From CAZNXE01 sp964576465 (GTDB lineage: Bacteria > Planctomycetota > Planctomycetia > Pirellulales > JAEUIK01): a DNA stretch of 23,394 nucleotides. Shown piece after piece: positions 16,062 through 23,394 of this stretch. The notes under the pieces are model-generated. The model did no database searches. It was not told the DNA's origin and saw only the letters and a list, made by a program, of their open reading frames with translations. The position numbers were made by a program, and so were the translations under genes. Within the stretch, counting starts at the first letter, position 1. The number at the start of each line of letters is the position of its first letter. The stretch is from contig CAZNXE010000062.1 in assembly GCA_964576465.1 (NCBI GenBank), forward strand, positions 1-23,394, in the 5' to 3' direction.

Positions 16062-16661
16062 CTAGCGTCGCGACATTTGCCAATCGGTGCTGGCGCCGCG
16101 TCGAGGCGGGTTGTTGTCGAGCTTCACACTGCCGATTTGCTGGCGACGCGCCACCGCGGTGGACGATGCGAACGGATCACTCGATGCGGGTCCATCATTG
16201 ATCGCCACACGGCTGATTTGCTCTTCTTCGACGAAGCGACGGGTGGTCACGGGGAATCGCTCAACTCGCGTGCCAGCTACCATTTCGCGGCGTACGACGG
16301 GAACCTGAATCGGTTCTGTTCGAGTGATCCAGCGTGTTCGCGGGACAAGTCGCTGCTGGAAGTAGGGAGCTACCAGCGGGTTCCAGCGACCTTTCAGGTG
16401 TGTCTCCCAGTGATATTCTGTCACCGGGGTAACATAGGTGCGTTGTGAGTCGACGTACTGTGTGGTCAACTGTTCGCGATAAATCGGAACCTCGCGCTCT
16501 TCAACGCGGGTCTCGCTGACGGGGCGTTGCACGATTCGCCGGGTTTCGCGATAGGTTTGACCGTCGTCACCTTGGTAGTAACGTATGTCGTCAGCCTTAA
16601 GATGTGCCGTAACCGCCATGGTCACAACAGTTGCCGCCAATACGCATGCTCGCAGAGTCAT
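16062..16661 (-). CDS. Secreted Arg/Tyr/Val-rich planctomycete-type protein
   Basis: This 199-residue protein has an N-terminal signal peptide (MTLRACVLAATVVTMAVTAH, cleavage near LKADD) and GGAGGG 6 bases before ATG 16661. The mature part carries degenerate short repeats rich in R, V, E, T and Y: QRPVSETRVEEREVPIYRE, YVTPVTEYHWE, and RTRWITRTEPIQVPVVRRE. A GRWNPLVAPYFQQRLVPRT hinge sits in the middle. From memory, proteins of this composition are common and lineage-specific in Planctomycetota and lie outside the cytoplasm. The function is unknown and a structural or surface role is only a guess. The tail (about 160-199) is low-complexity and polar. Confidence 0.8.
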   Translation of the reverse strand: MTLRACVLAATVVTMAVTAHLKADDIRYYQGDDGQTYRETRRIVQRPVSETRVEEREVPIYREQLTTQYVDSQRTYVTPVTEYHWETHLKGRWNPLVAPYFQQRLVPRTRWITRTEPIQVPVVRREMVAGTRVERFPVTTRRFVEEEQISRVAINDGPASSDPFASSTAVARRQQIGSVKLDNNPPRRGASTDWQMSRR

Positions 16662-16983
16662 CGGTTCCCTCCGAATCGACGTCCGTATCTTACCCCTAGA
16701 GGACCGTCAACGACGCACCGCAGCGAGTCGAAGTGGAGTTGGCGCGTGACATCAAGCCCTTGATATCAGCACCGGCACCAGCATGACGGTCCCTCGTCTC
16801 CAGTCATCGGCACGAATGACTGAGTTGGATTAGCCTGATCGTGCGAGATGCCAGCATTGCTTATGTTCTGGCGGGTGGATCGATCGAACCGGGGATCTTG
16901 CAAAACGCTGGCAGATTCGACACGCTGACGGGTCGAACCTTCGTTTTCGGTTGAAAAGTCACCTTGCCAAGGAGCACAGGACG
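16662..16983. other. Divergent intergenic region
   Basis: These 322 bases separate the start of the secreted Arg-rich gene (minus) from that of the Trm112-like gene (plus) and should contain both promoters. A short perfect palindrome ATCAAGCCCTTGAT at about 16752-16765 could be an operator or chance. The AAGGAG for the plus-strand gene is near 16969-16974. No gene was found. Confidence 0.4.
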
Positions 16984-17238
16984 ATGATCGGCGAAGATCT
17001 GCTGGAAATCTTACGTTGCCCGCAAGACAAGTCGCGGCTCCGACTGGCTGACACAAAACTTCTCGATCGGCTAAATCAAGCAATCACAGCGGGTCGTGTA
17101 ATGAGTACCTCGGGCACCAAGGTCGATGAGCCCCTTGCCGGTGGATTGGTCCGTGAGGACAATCGCGTGCTGTATCCGATTGTCGACGACCTGCCCGTGC
17201 TGCTGATCGACGAGTCGATTCCGTTGGATTCAATCTAG
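16984..17238 (+). CDS. Trm112/UPF0434 (YcaR-like) family protein
   Basis: This is an 85-residue protein from ATG 16984, which has AAGGAG about 9 bases upstream; the open frame starts earlier but MIGEDLLEILRCPQDKSRL is the family's usual beginning. The C-terminal half has the family signature LVREDNRVLYPIVDDLPVLLIDESI. Only one cysteine (in CPQDK) remains of the zinc-ribbon cysteines seen in E. coli YcaR and in Trm112, so metal binding is doubtful. Trm112 proteins activate methyltransferases in eukaryotes and archaea; the role of the bacterial relatives is not settled. It is followed 57 bases later by the HIT gene on the same strand, and the two are probably co-transcribed. Confidence 0.88.
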   Translation: MIGEDLLEILRCPQDKSRLRLADTKLLDRLNQAITAGRVMSTSGTKVDEPLAGGLVREDNRVLYPIVDDLPVLLIDESIPLDSI

Positions 17239-17295
17239 CCGTGGCATTCTTGAGCCGAGGGGCTTGGCGATGTTGATCGGAGTCGGAGAGAACTG

Positions 17296-17640
17296 ATGGG
17301 CGACAAGACAATATCCGAGCGAATCATCGACAAAGAGATTCCCGCCGACATCGTGTACGAAGACGACCGATGTCTGGCGTTTCACGACGTTGCCCCCAAA
17401 GCCCCGGTCCATGTGCTCGTCATCCCCAAGCGAGTGATCTCTTCGCTAGACGGTTTCAAGGAAGACGATAAGGAACTGGCGGGCCACCTTCTGTTGGTCG
17501 CAAAACAAGTAGCCGCGGAGTTGGGGCTGTCGGGTGGGTATCGCGTGGTGATCAATTGCGGAGCCGACGGAGGGCAGACCGTCGACCATCTGCACCTACA
17601 CGTGATGGGCGGTCGAGGCATGGGTTGGCCACCAGGATAG
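17296..17640 (+). CDS. HIT family nucleotide hydrolase (HinT-like)
   Basis: This 114-residue protein is a standard-length HinT. IPADIVYEDDRCLAFHDVAPKAPVHVLVIPK (residues 15-45) is the conserved first half, and VDHLHLHVMGGRGMGWPPG at the end holds the His-x-His-x-His catalytic triad motif. HinT enzymes cleave purine-nucleoside phosphoramidates and aminoacyl-AMP in the cytoplasm. The start ATG 17296 has GGAGAG about 6 bases upstream. It follows the Trm112-like gene on the same strand. It converges on the 1298-residue secreted protein gene with only 37 bases between the stops. Confidence 0.95.
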   Translation: MGDKTISERIIDKEIPADIVYEDDRCLAFHDVAPKAPVHVLVIPKRVISSLDGFKEDDKELAGHLLLVAKQVAAELGLSGGYRVVINCGADGGQTVDHLHLHVMGGRGMGWPPG

Positions 17641-17677
17641 TATTTCCACGCCCGAAAATCAGCTCGTCTAGACGACT

Positions 17678-20600
17678 CTAAAAGAATCGCAAGGTCTCTG
17701 GCAACAGATTGTTGAGACGCTCGCGGAACCCCTTGGGCTGGGAAGCAGGTGCGCGACGGGCTTCTCTAGGATCCTGTTGTTGGACGGGATCGGTTCGCAC
17801 CGTCGTGTTTTTTGGCAGCGTGATATGATCGTCCAGAAACCGAGGCCAATAGCCTTCGAGCAACTGCAGGCAGTCGGCATATTGCCTGTTCTCCAGTCGC
17901 AATCCCGCCGTGGTCACTATCTTGAGTAACTCAACGCGTTCGTTCTCGGTAAACCACAGGTCGAACAACTCGACGTTGTCGATCCATACCTTTCCCGCAT
18001 CGCGCACTTCAAACTGAACCCGGAGTTCCGTGAGTCCATCGAGTGGCAAGTCGGTTACGGGGAACAGAAACTGCGACCACGATTCGGTCAAACCAGAGAC
18101 ACCCGATCGGGGCCCCAACTCCGCATATCGGTAATAGTCGCGCCCGTGATGCTTGCCGATGAGTGCCAGGCGCATGGTCGGCTGTTGCCGCAGGTCGTCG
18201 ACGCGGAGCCAGACAGAGACGCTCAAGCGACCACTTGTGGGAAGTTCGACCGGAAGACTTGTGAGCCGAAGACCGTCGGAACCGCTATCGAGAAGCAAAC
18301 TCCGCTCCCCTTCGTGCGCGTTACGCTCGATCGAATCAACCAGGGGTTGCTGTCGTTCGGGCGACACCGTGGAGATGTCCCACCCTTCGATCGTGCCGTC
18401 TTCGGCCACGGGTGTCTCGAATCCCGGATTGTCGAGCACCTCGATAGACGGTTGTTGACCCAGCGCGGCCGCTTGATCGGCCAACCCCTGGATTCGCTGT
18501 TGAAGCGCCAGCCGAACGTCATCAGACAATTCCATCTTCGCCGATGCGATGGATACATGCACGGAGTCCATGGCAATTGCCGTGAACTCATAGGGTTCGA
18601 GTTCCACGCGCCACGTACCCTGATTCCCCGAACTTGCGATCTCGATTGGTTGTCCGGTGGCAACATCAACGGCAACGACATCGCTCGGAACATTCAAGAC
18701 GACAGACAGCACAAGAGGCCATGGTGAATCGTTCACCGTGTAGAGGTAAGTACGACCGTTTACGGTTAGGTAGCGCAAGGTGACCGGTTGAGGCGCGTCG
18801 TTGAAATTCGCAAATGCCCTTGCTGGTAATTGTTGAAATGTTGCGATCATGTCCAGTAGTGACGCTTCTTGTCCCAGGGGTAGCATCCAACCGCCATCGG
18901 CAATCAGCTGCGTGTCGGCTTGAGCAATGGCATGAGCAAACCGTCGACGGTTGGCCTCGCCCGAGGGAGACGGCTGCGAGACAAGCCACGTATAGGTGTT
19001 GCGAAATGGGCTCTTCGCGTCGAATGACCCGAGACGCATTTGCTTGGGTGCGTGGAAGAACAAGCTGGCAGGGGTATCGGCAGTCGCGAAAGCGCGATCG
19101 ACCTTGGACGATTCGTTCCACGAGAGAACCGCGGCACGGAATTCCGCCGACTCGGGCCGGCTTGCGAAGTTCGGTCGGAGTACGATGATCCCTTCGATTC
19201 CGTGGCATGCCGCGACGTCTATTCCGGCCGCCAACAAGACTTGTTCCGGCGCCTGGCGACGGGAAAGCGACGGTCGCAACGCGGCCATTAACTGGGTCGA
19301 ATCGAACAATCTCGCTCCGCACAGCAGCAGCTTGGCATCGGGATCCGCACGGCGGACTTCGTCTCGTAGCCGCTGATAAAACTTGGTGAGGACCGATGCC
19401 CTCCACTTGAGCCAAGCGGATTGATGTTCCCTCAGAAATGCTGCACGACGTGCGAATCGATCGGATCCCGTCCCTGGTGGTTGAAGGCCTGTGGCGTCGA
19501 CGAATCGTGCGATGGTGCGATCGTCTAGCCCCCACATGGGCCCCGGTAGTTGAGCAAAACCATCGGCCGATAGATCGATCGCCACACCCTTGAAACTCGC
19601 ATGGTCGCCAACGCGTGTTACAAGCTCACTCACGACTTCGAGCATGGCCGCTTGCACGCGCGGATCGAGTGGGTTGTAGTTGGGCGTCCAGGCGGCAGAT
19701 TGCCCATGGCGTGGTCGATAGCGGCGGCCATCGCTGCCGACAAGTTGTAGTCCGGTCGTGTCTGGACCGCCGCCGCGCAGCGCCGCTTCGATCTTCGGAA
19801 GGGGAGTGCTGAACTGAATGGCCGGAATAAGCGATAGTTGACGGCGGTCGAACTCTCGGGCTACCAGTTCCAGTACATCCTTGCGAACCGGGTCGTGTGC
19901 TGCGTCGAAGAATATTCCCGTATCGTGCCGTGGAGTGGGCTCTAGGAACTGGCTTGGATAAATCGTGCTGCCGTCTGCCGAAACCGTTAACACCAGCGCG
20001 TTGTAGCCAGAGTATTCGAGGTAATCGGCCAGCCGCGTTGTTCCGCGATAGAACGTCGTCCAATCGTCCAGACATCGCCCGCTCCAGCGATCAATGTTTT
20101 GCGGCGCGGAAAAGTTTTCCGGAAACAGAGGCCGGTCCATATACGCGGCCCACATCCGCTGGTTCGCTGGGGCCGGCGACAACGAGCGACGTGACGGCAA
20201 CCGTGGCGGTCCGGCTAGAACGCGAATCTTGCCATAGACAGCGGCCATGTCGTCGCGCTGATTGGTGAGCAGCACGAGTGGGCTTTCGGTCTTCGGCCAA
20301 AACACGAGCCGATGGCGCGCCCACGCGGCGGGCTGCCTGCCGGCATCGGCGGCAACGTACACGCCCGAGTCCAACCCAATGGGAACAACCTCGCCGGCGG
20401 CGTTGGGCTCAATGATACTAATACCCAACGCCTGTGGTACGTTGTTGGGATATTCGATCTCCAGAATGTGTGGTCGTCCTGGGTTTGCGATCGGCAGTGG
20501 GTAAGCTTCCCAACCCAACTGTTGCGATTCGGACTTTGGTGCCAGCCGAACGAGCATCCCCAATTCATGCTGCAACGGTTTACTGTTCTCATTGTTCAAG

Positions 20601-21574
20601 GGTCCGCGACGCGGTGCGGGAATCCAGCGGCTGTTCGTAAGCCGTTCCCACCAGCGAGGCTGAGTGGGGTCGATATCAGCAACCGTCTCGAACGGTTGGT
20701 CGGACTCGTCGTTTCGATGCTGCGTATCGAGTACCACAATCTGGATGACACGTTCCGCGATCACCGGTTGTAGCGTGAGCCGCGATCGCAAGCCTTGCCG
20801 GCTGGCACGGATCCGGAGTTCATAAACTCCCTCCCTGTCGGGAACGTGGGTTTCAATGACAATGGGGTCCGGGGGCTGATCGGCGGTGCCTGTTATATGG
20901 ATGCGGTTTTGTGACCACGCTTCGTGGTTGTCTTCGCTCGCGACCATCGCCAAGCGGAGGCGGATCTTGCTATTGGGCTCGATTCCCAACAGCCACGGGG
21001 TGATCTCCACACGCCATGGTTCTCCGGGAGAGAAGACCAACGATTCGCGGTCGAGCTTCACGCGAAGCTGATCGCCAGGCGTACGACGAATCGATAGCCG
21101 ATTACCAGCGTCATCGAGCGTTTGGTTGAAATCGCGGCCTGTGAGTTCGCCGATCGTGATACGTATCGGCGCGATGGGCGGCTGGCCCGCGGCCTGTAGT
21201 TGAATCTCAATCACGGTCGAGATTGGTGCTTCAAGTTCGACGTCGATTCCGCCGAATGTCGACGCCGAACGGGACTGATGCACGGCCGCTCCGTCGGTCA
21301 GCCAAGACGAACCAGGTTGGTCGGGTTCGATGCCTAGCGATGTGACGCTGAGGACCGAACCTTGATCGGGGCGAATCGTTGCGCCCCACAATCGGGCTTC
21401 GCCACCGCCCCACGCGATCCGCAGGCGCACCGAGGGCGCAACGTCCGCGGCGGTCGCGACAGCACCAACGAACCCACTCGTCAGAACTGCCAGGCAAACA
21501 ACCACGGCGCGCATTGTTCGTCGCACGCTCACGCAAGGTGAGCGCAACGGATTCGGACGTCCGTGTCCGACCAT
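17678..21574 (-). CDS. Very large secreted GHL10-like protein with C-terminal carbohydrate-binding-like domain
   Basis: This protein is 1298 residues long from ATG 21574. ATG 21514 (MRAVVVCLAVLTSGFVGAVA) and GTG 21532 are alternatives, and none has a clear Shine-Dalgarno sequence. The signal peptide covers roughly residues 18-42. Residues 45-460 are beta-rich domains of unknown family. Residues 473-800 look like a TIM-barrel of the GHL10 type: LADYLEYSGYNALVLTVS, a YNPLDPRVQAAMLEVVSEL segment, FKGVAIDLSADGF and PDAKLLLCGARLF. Residues 930-1005 are a small beta domain. Residues 1045-1190 (NPGFETP, IEGWDI, ending VWIDNVELFDL) resemble a CBM4/9-type jelly roll. A polar tail of about 100 residues ends in RERLNNLLPETLRFF. 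It is presumably a periplasmic or exported polysaccharide-active protein; catalytic residues cannot be assigned with confidence. It converges closely on the HIT gene. Confidence 0.85.
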   Translation of the reverse strand: MVGHGRPNPLRSPCVSVRRTMRAVVVCLAVLTSGFVGAVATAADVAPSVRLRIAWGGGEARLWGATIRPDQGSVLSVTSLGIEPDQPGSSWLTDGAAVHQSRSASTFGGIDVELEAPISTVIEIQLQAAGQPPIAPIRITIGELTGRDFNQTLDDAGNRLSIRRTPGDQLRVKLDRESLVFSPGEPWRVEITPWLLGIEPNSKIRLRLAMVASEDNHEAWSQNRIHITGTADQPPDPIVIETHVPDREGVYELRIRASRQGLRSRLTLQPVIAERVIQIVVLDTQHRNDESDQPFETVADIDPTQPRWWERLTNSRWIPAPRRGPLNNENSKPLQHELGMLVRLAPKSESQQLGWEAYPLPIANPGRPHILEIEYPNNVPQALGISIIEPNAAGEVVPIGLDSGVYVAADAGRQPAAWARHRLVFWPKTESPLVLLTNQRDDMAAVYGKIRVLAGPPRLPSRRSLSPAPANQRMWAAYMDRPLFPENFSAPQNIDRWSGRCLDDWTTFYRGTTRLADYLEYSGYNALVLTVSADGSTIYPSQFLEPTPRHDTGIFFDAAHDPVRKDVLELVAREFDRRQLSLIPAIQFSTPLPKIEAALRGGGPDTTGLQLVGSDGRRYRPRHGQSAAWTPNYNPLDPRVQAAMLEVVSELVTRVGDHASFKGVAIDLSADGFAQLPGPMWGLDDRTIARFVDATGLQPPGTGSDRFARRAAFLREHQSAWLKWRASVLTKFYQRLRDEVRRADPDAKLLLCGARLFDSTQLMAALRPSLSRRQAPEQVLLAAGIDVAACHGIEGIIVLRPNFASRPESAEFRAAVLSWNESSKVDRAFATADTPASLFFHAPKQMRLGSFDAKSPFRNTYTWLVSQPSPSGEANRRRFAHAIAQADTQLIADGGWMLPLGQEASLLDMIATFQQLPARAFANFNDAPQPVTLRYLTVNGRTYLYTVNDSPWPLVLSVVLNVPSDVVAVDVATGQPIEIASSGNQGTWRVELEPYEFTAIAMDSVHVSIASAKMELSDDVRLALQQRIQGLADQAAALGQQPSIEVLDNPGFETPVAEDGTIEGWDISTVSPERQQPLVDSIERNAHEGERSLLLDSGSDGLRLTSLPVELPTSGRLSVSVWLRVDDLRQQPTMRLALIGKHHGRDYYRYAELGPRSGVSGLTESWSQFLFPVTDLPLDGLTELRVQFEVRDAGKVWIDNVELFDLWFTENERVELLKIVTTAGLRLENRQYADCLQLLEGYWPRFLDDHITLPKNTTVRTDPVQQQDPREARRAPASQPKGFRERLNNLLPETLRFF

Positions 21575-21661
21575 CAGCTATTCGTCGCTCGGGGAGAGTA
21601 GAATCTCGGTCAATGACCGATCGAAAAGGAGCGGGATTATAGTTCCGAGCCGGTAGCAGAC

Positions 21662-21852
21662 CTAGGGCGGATTATTCATGAAGATCGTCGCGAGGAGCCC
21701 TAAGTCGAGGCAGATGCAAGGAAAAGAATGACTTGGCTGCGCAGCGTATTAGTGAATACGTGAGCAAAGCCAAATCGTTCTTTGACGAAGCAGGTGACCG
21801 ACTTAGGGCTCCGCAGCAGATCGCTCATGAATCATTCGGGCTAGGGCGGATT
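21662..21852. repeat. MITE-like imperfect palindrome of about 185 bp
   Basis: The left and right halves are imperfect reverse complements centred at about 21752-21753. The tip is the hairpin CGTATT-AGTG-AATACG (21745-21760). Arm landmarks pair at the expected mirror positions: TCATGA at 21676-21681 with TCATGA at 21825-21830, and GGAGCCCTAAGTCG at 21694-21707 with its exact complement at 21799-21812. The 12-mer CTAGGGCGGATT occurs directly repeated at both ends (21662-21673 and 21841-21852) and could be a target duplication or part of a neighbouring repeat unit. No transposase is encoded, so a non-autonomous element is the best reading. Confidence 0.7.
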
Positions 21853-21880
21853 GAGGGGGAATAAGCTTGCTATGCATCGT

Positions 21881-21911
<31 letters not shown>

Positions 21912-22021
21912 TGTTACGGCACAACCTTCAGTCCCTAATTGGGGTATCAGCCGCAATCCAAGACGCTATGCGTTCTCAGCCATGCAAACGAAAGCCGACT
22001 GCGTTTCAGCCTCGACTCCTG

Positions 22022-22048
22022 CACTGCTGGGCAAGCCAGCAGTGGCAC
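22022..22048 (-). repeat. REP-like palindromic unit, second copy (inverted)
   Basis: This is a perfect 27-bp reverse complement of 21884-21910. It forms the same 9-bp-stem hairpin and, together with the first copy, could form a much longer stem enclosing the 111 bases between them. It ends about 70 bases beyond the 3' end of the sulfatase-like gene, a usual place for REP elements, where they may act on transcript ends. Confidence 0.8.
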
Positions 22049-22117
22049 CTTGCATGCACTATCTGGAGGATTTCGCCGCTGTCGTTTCTAGCACGACTGC
22101 TGGCGTTCCCCGGCGTT

Positions 22118-23383
22118 TCACGCGGGATGATTGAGGAGACATTCGTCGAGCGGTTCCATGGCCTTTGCGTTGTCGTCCTCGACCGCTGATCTAAGATCGT
22201 TCACGGCCGCGTGGAGGGCTTTCACCTGGCTTGGACATCGCTGGGCAATTTCATTCTGCTCCCAGCGGTCGTCAGGTTTGACGTACAACGATGGATGCTC
22301 CGCCGGAGTCTCTTTGTCGGAAGGCTCCCCGCGTGGATCGAGACGAAGATGCCAATAGCGGGTGCGAATCGCGAACTCCGTGGGCATGTTGCCTGGTGGC
22401 AATGTCGAATCGTACGCCACCGTGCATGCCCGATCACGGGCACTTAAGCAATCTCCGCGCACCAGCGGCAGCAAGCTTTGACCGTGTGGGGTCGAAACAT
22501 CGCGTCCTGCCCAATCGAGCAGCGTGGCAGACAGATCGCTCGGCTGAACGATGGCGTTGGTCCTCTGTCCGGCTCCCAGGCCATCGGGAAATCGCATCAA
22601 GCAGGGAACGTGGATTAGCTCCTCGTGGAGTCGCCCATCGGCGTGACCGACAACTGCATGTTCTCCCAGTGGGAAGCCCCGCGTGCCGAACAAGACGAAC
22701 AGCGTGTCGTCCGCGAGGCCGCTCGACTGGAACACTTCAAGAAAGGCCGCCAAACAGTCATCAAATAGTTTCATTTGACCACCGTACGCGCGTCGGATTC
22801 CCAATAACTCGTCCGGATCGATGTCGCCATGATGAGCAACAGCCGGAACGCTCGACATTTTCGGCGGCGGCGGTTCGTCCTCGTCTTCGACCAGTTCGTT
22901 GCGAAACGAATAGGGTGCGTCCCAGGGTGCCGTCATGCCACGGCTATGTAGCCACAGAAAATCGGCTCGTTCGATCTCGGCTGCTACATCGACTGCTGCT
23001 TCAAAGAATCGGGCAAACCCTGTCCGTGAGACGCTATCGGCGGTTCGGTCTTCTGCTGGTGGCAGCATGTTGATGTGCCGGAAACCGGAGATGTCCGCGC
23101 GATCAAACAGCCCAGCGTCGTCGCTTACGAGGGTCGTTCGCCAATCGGCGGCGGACAGTGATGCCGCGATGGTGTCGCCTCCTGGCGTATCGCTTATAGC
23201 ATGGACACCACGCCACAACGAGCGATAAACCGAGTCGGGATCGGGAGTATCGATGATGTACTGATCGAATACGAATGACTCACTCGCCAGCTGATCCATC
23301 GCCGGAGTCGGGACGGAATCGCTCCCATAACAGCCGACGGAGCCGATGTGCAGCCCATCGATGGCGAGGCAGATAATATTCAT
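22118..23383 (-). CDS. Sulfatase-fold (alkaline phosphatase superfamily) protein, probably catalytically degenerate
   Basis: This 421-residue protein begins MNIICLAIDGLHIGSVGCYG, with no signal peptide, unlike most sulfatases. The sulfatase (PF00884) layout is clear: the N-terminal strand, PTPAMDQLASESFVFDQYI, a region with a W-HSRGMTAPWDAPY element, LFDDCLAAFLEVFQSSGLADDTLFVLFGTRG, then LGEHAVVGH and LIHVPCLMRFPDG, and QPSDLSATLLDWAG. Several active-site residues are changed. The formylglycine position of C/S-x-P-x-R aligns with D50 in DSVYRS. The usual DDLG near the start is DGLH. The SDHGE metal motif is GTRGF (T234, R235). The start at ATG 23383 lies 11 bases from the window edge, so upstream context is unseen. 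It is likely a cytoplasmic pseudoenzyme or an enzyme with another chemistry. Confidence 0.85.
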   Translation of the reverse strand: MNIICLAIDGLHIGSVGCYGSDSVPTPAMDQLASESFVFDQYIIDTPDPDSVYRSLWRGVHAISDTPGGDTIAASLSAADWRTTLVSDDAGLFDRADISGFRHINMLPPAEDRTADSVSRTGFARFFEAAVDVAAEIERADFLWLHSRGMTAPWDAPYSFRNELVEDEDEPPPPKMSSVPAVAHHGDIDPDELLGIRRAYGGQMKLFDDCLAAFLEVFQSSGLADDTLFVLFGTRGFPLGEHAVVGHADGRLHEELIHVPCLMRFPDGLGAGQRTNAIVQPSDLSATLLDWAGRDVSTPHGQSLLPLVRGDCLSARDRACTVAYDSTLPPGNMPTEFAIRTRYWHLRLDPRGEPSDKETPAEHPSLYVKPDDRWEQNEIAQRCPSQVKALHAAVNDLRSAVEDDNAKAMEPLDECLLNHPA

Positions 23384-23394
23384 ACGGTGGGGCG

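Overview
The window looks like a piece of a Planctomycetota chromosome, most likely from the Pirellulales or a close relative. This is inferred from gene content. It carries two very large secreted proteins with GHL10-type glycosidase-like domains, a secreted Arg/Tyr/Val-rich protein of the planctomycete type (YxxxYxPxTEY... with an NP-hinge), a sulfatase-fold protein, an ECF-sigma/anti-sigma remnant, and a REP-like palindrome of a kind I associate with planctomycete genomes. Genes are spread over both strands with few long operons. No tRNA, rRNA, CRISPR array or intact insertion sequence was seen.

Region 1 (1-7595, + strand) is the most interesting part. It holds four consecutive genes: a secreted cytochrome c with an LVIVD-type beta-propeller (its 5' end lies outside the window), a five-helix membrane protein with two His-x13-His pairs (a di-heme cytochrome b signature), a fused NuoE-NuoF flavoprotein, and an 865-residue protein. 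That last protein joins a NuoG-like [2Fe-2S] domain, a two-cluster ferredoxin, two cyclic-nucleotide-binding-like domains and a DmsB/PsrB-type four-cluster ferredoxin. Together they outline a membrane-spanning electron path between NAD(H) in the cytoplasm and cytochrome c in the periplasm, possibly gated by a nucleotide signal. The path is read from domains and gene order and has not been tested.

Region 2 (7727-10348, - strand) is a secreted GHL10-type hydrolase with an N-terminal propeller-like part. Region 3 (10650-12278, + strand) is an eroding locus: a YpfJ-family zinc metallopeptidase cut off before its catalytic HExxH, an ECF sigma factor with an internal deletion that joins region 2 to the tail of region 4 out of frame, and an intact-looking membrane anti-sigma-like protein. 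Region 4 is recJ (12313-14064, - strand), followed by about 825 bases without a convincing gene but with a strong minus-strand terminator-like hairpin.

Region 5 (14890-17640) carries a CBS-pair protein, a small conserved-looking basic protein, the secreted Arg-rich protein (- strand), a Trm112/UPF0434-like protein and a HIT hydrolase. Region 6 (17678-21574, - strand) is a 1298-residue secreted protein with a GHL10-like core and a C-terminal carbohydrate-binding-like domain. Region 7 (21575-22117) is a repeat island: a roughly 185-bp imperfect palindrome resembling a MITE, then a pair of perfect 27-bp inverted REP-like palindromes. The window ends in a leaderless sulfatase-fold protein (22118-23383, - strand) that has lost the formylglycine cysteine and other metal-site residues.
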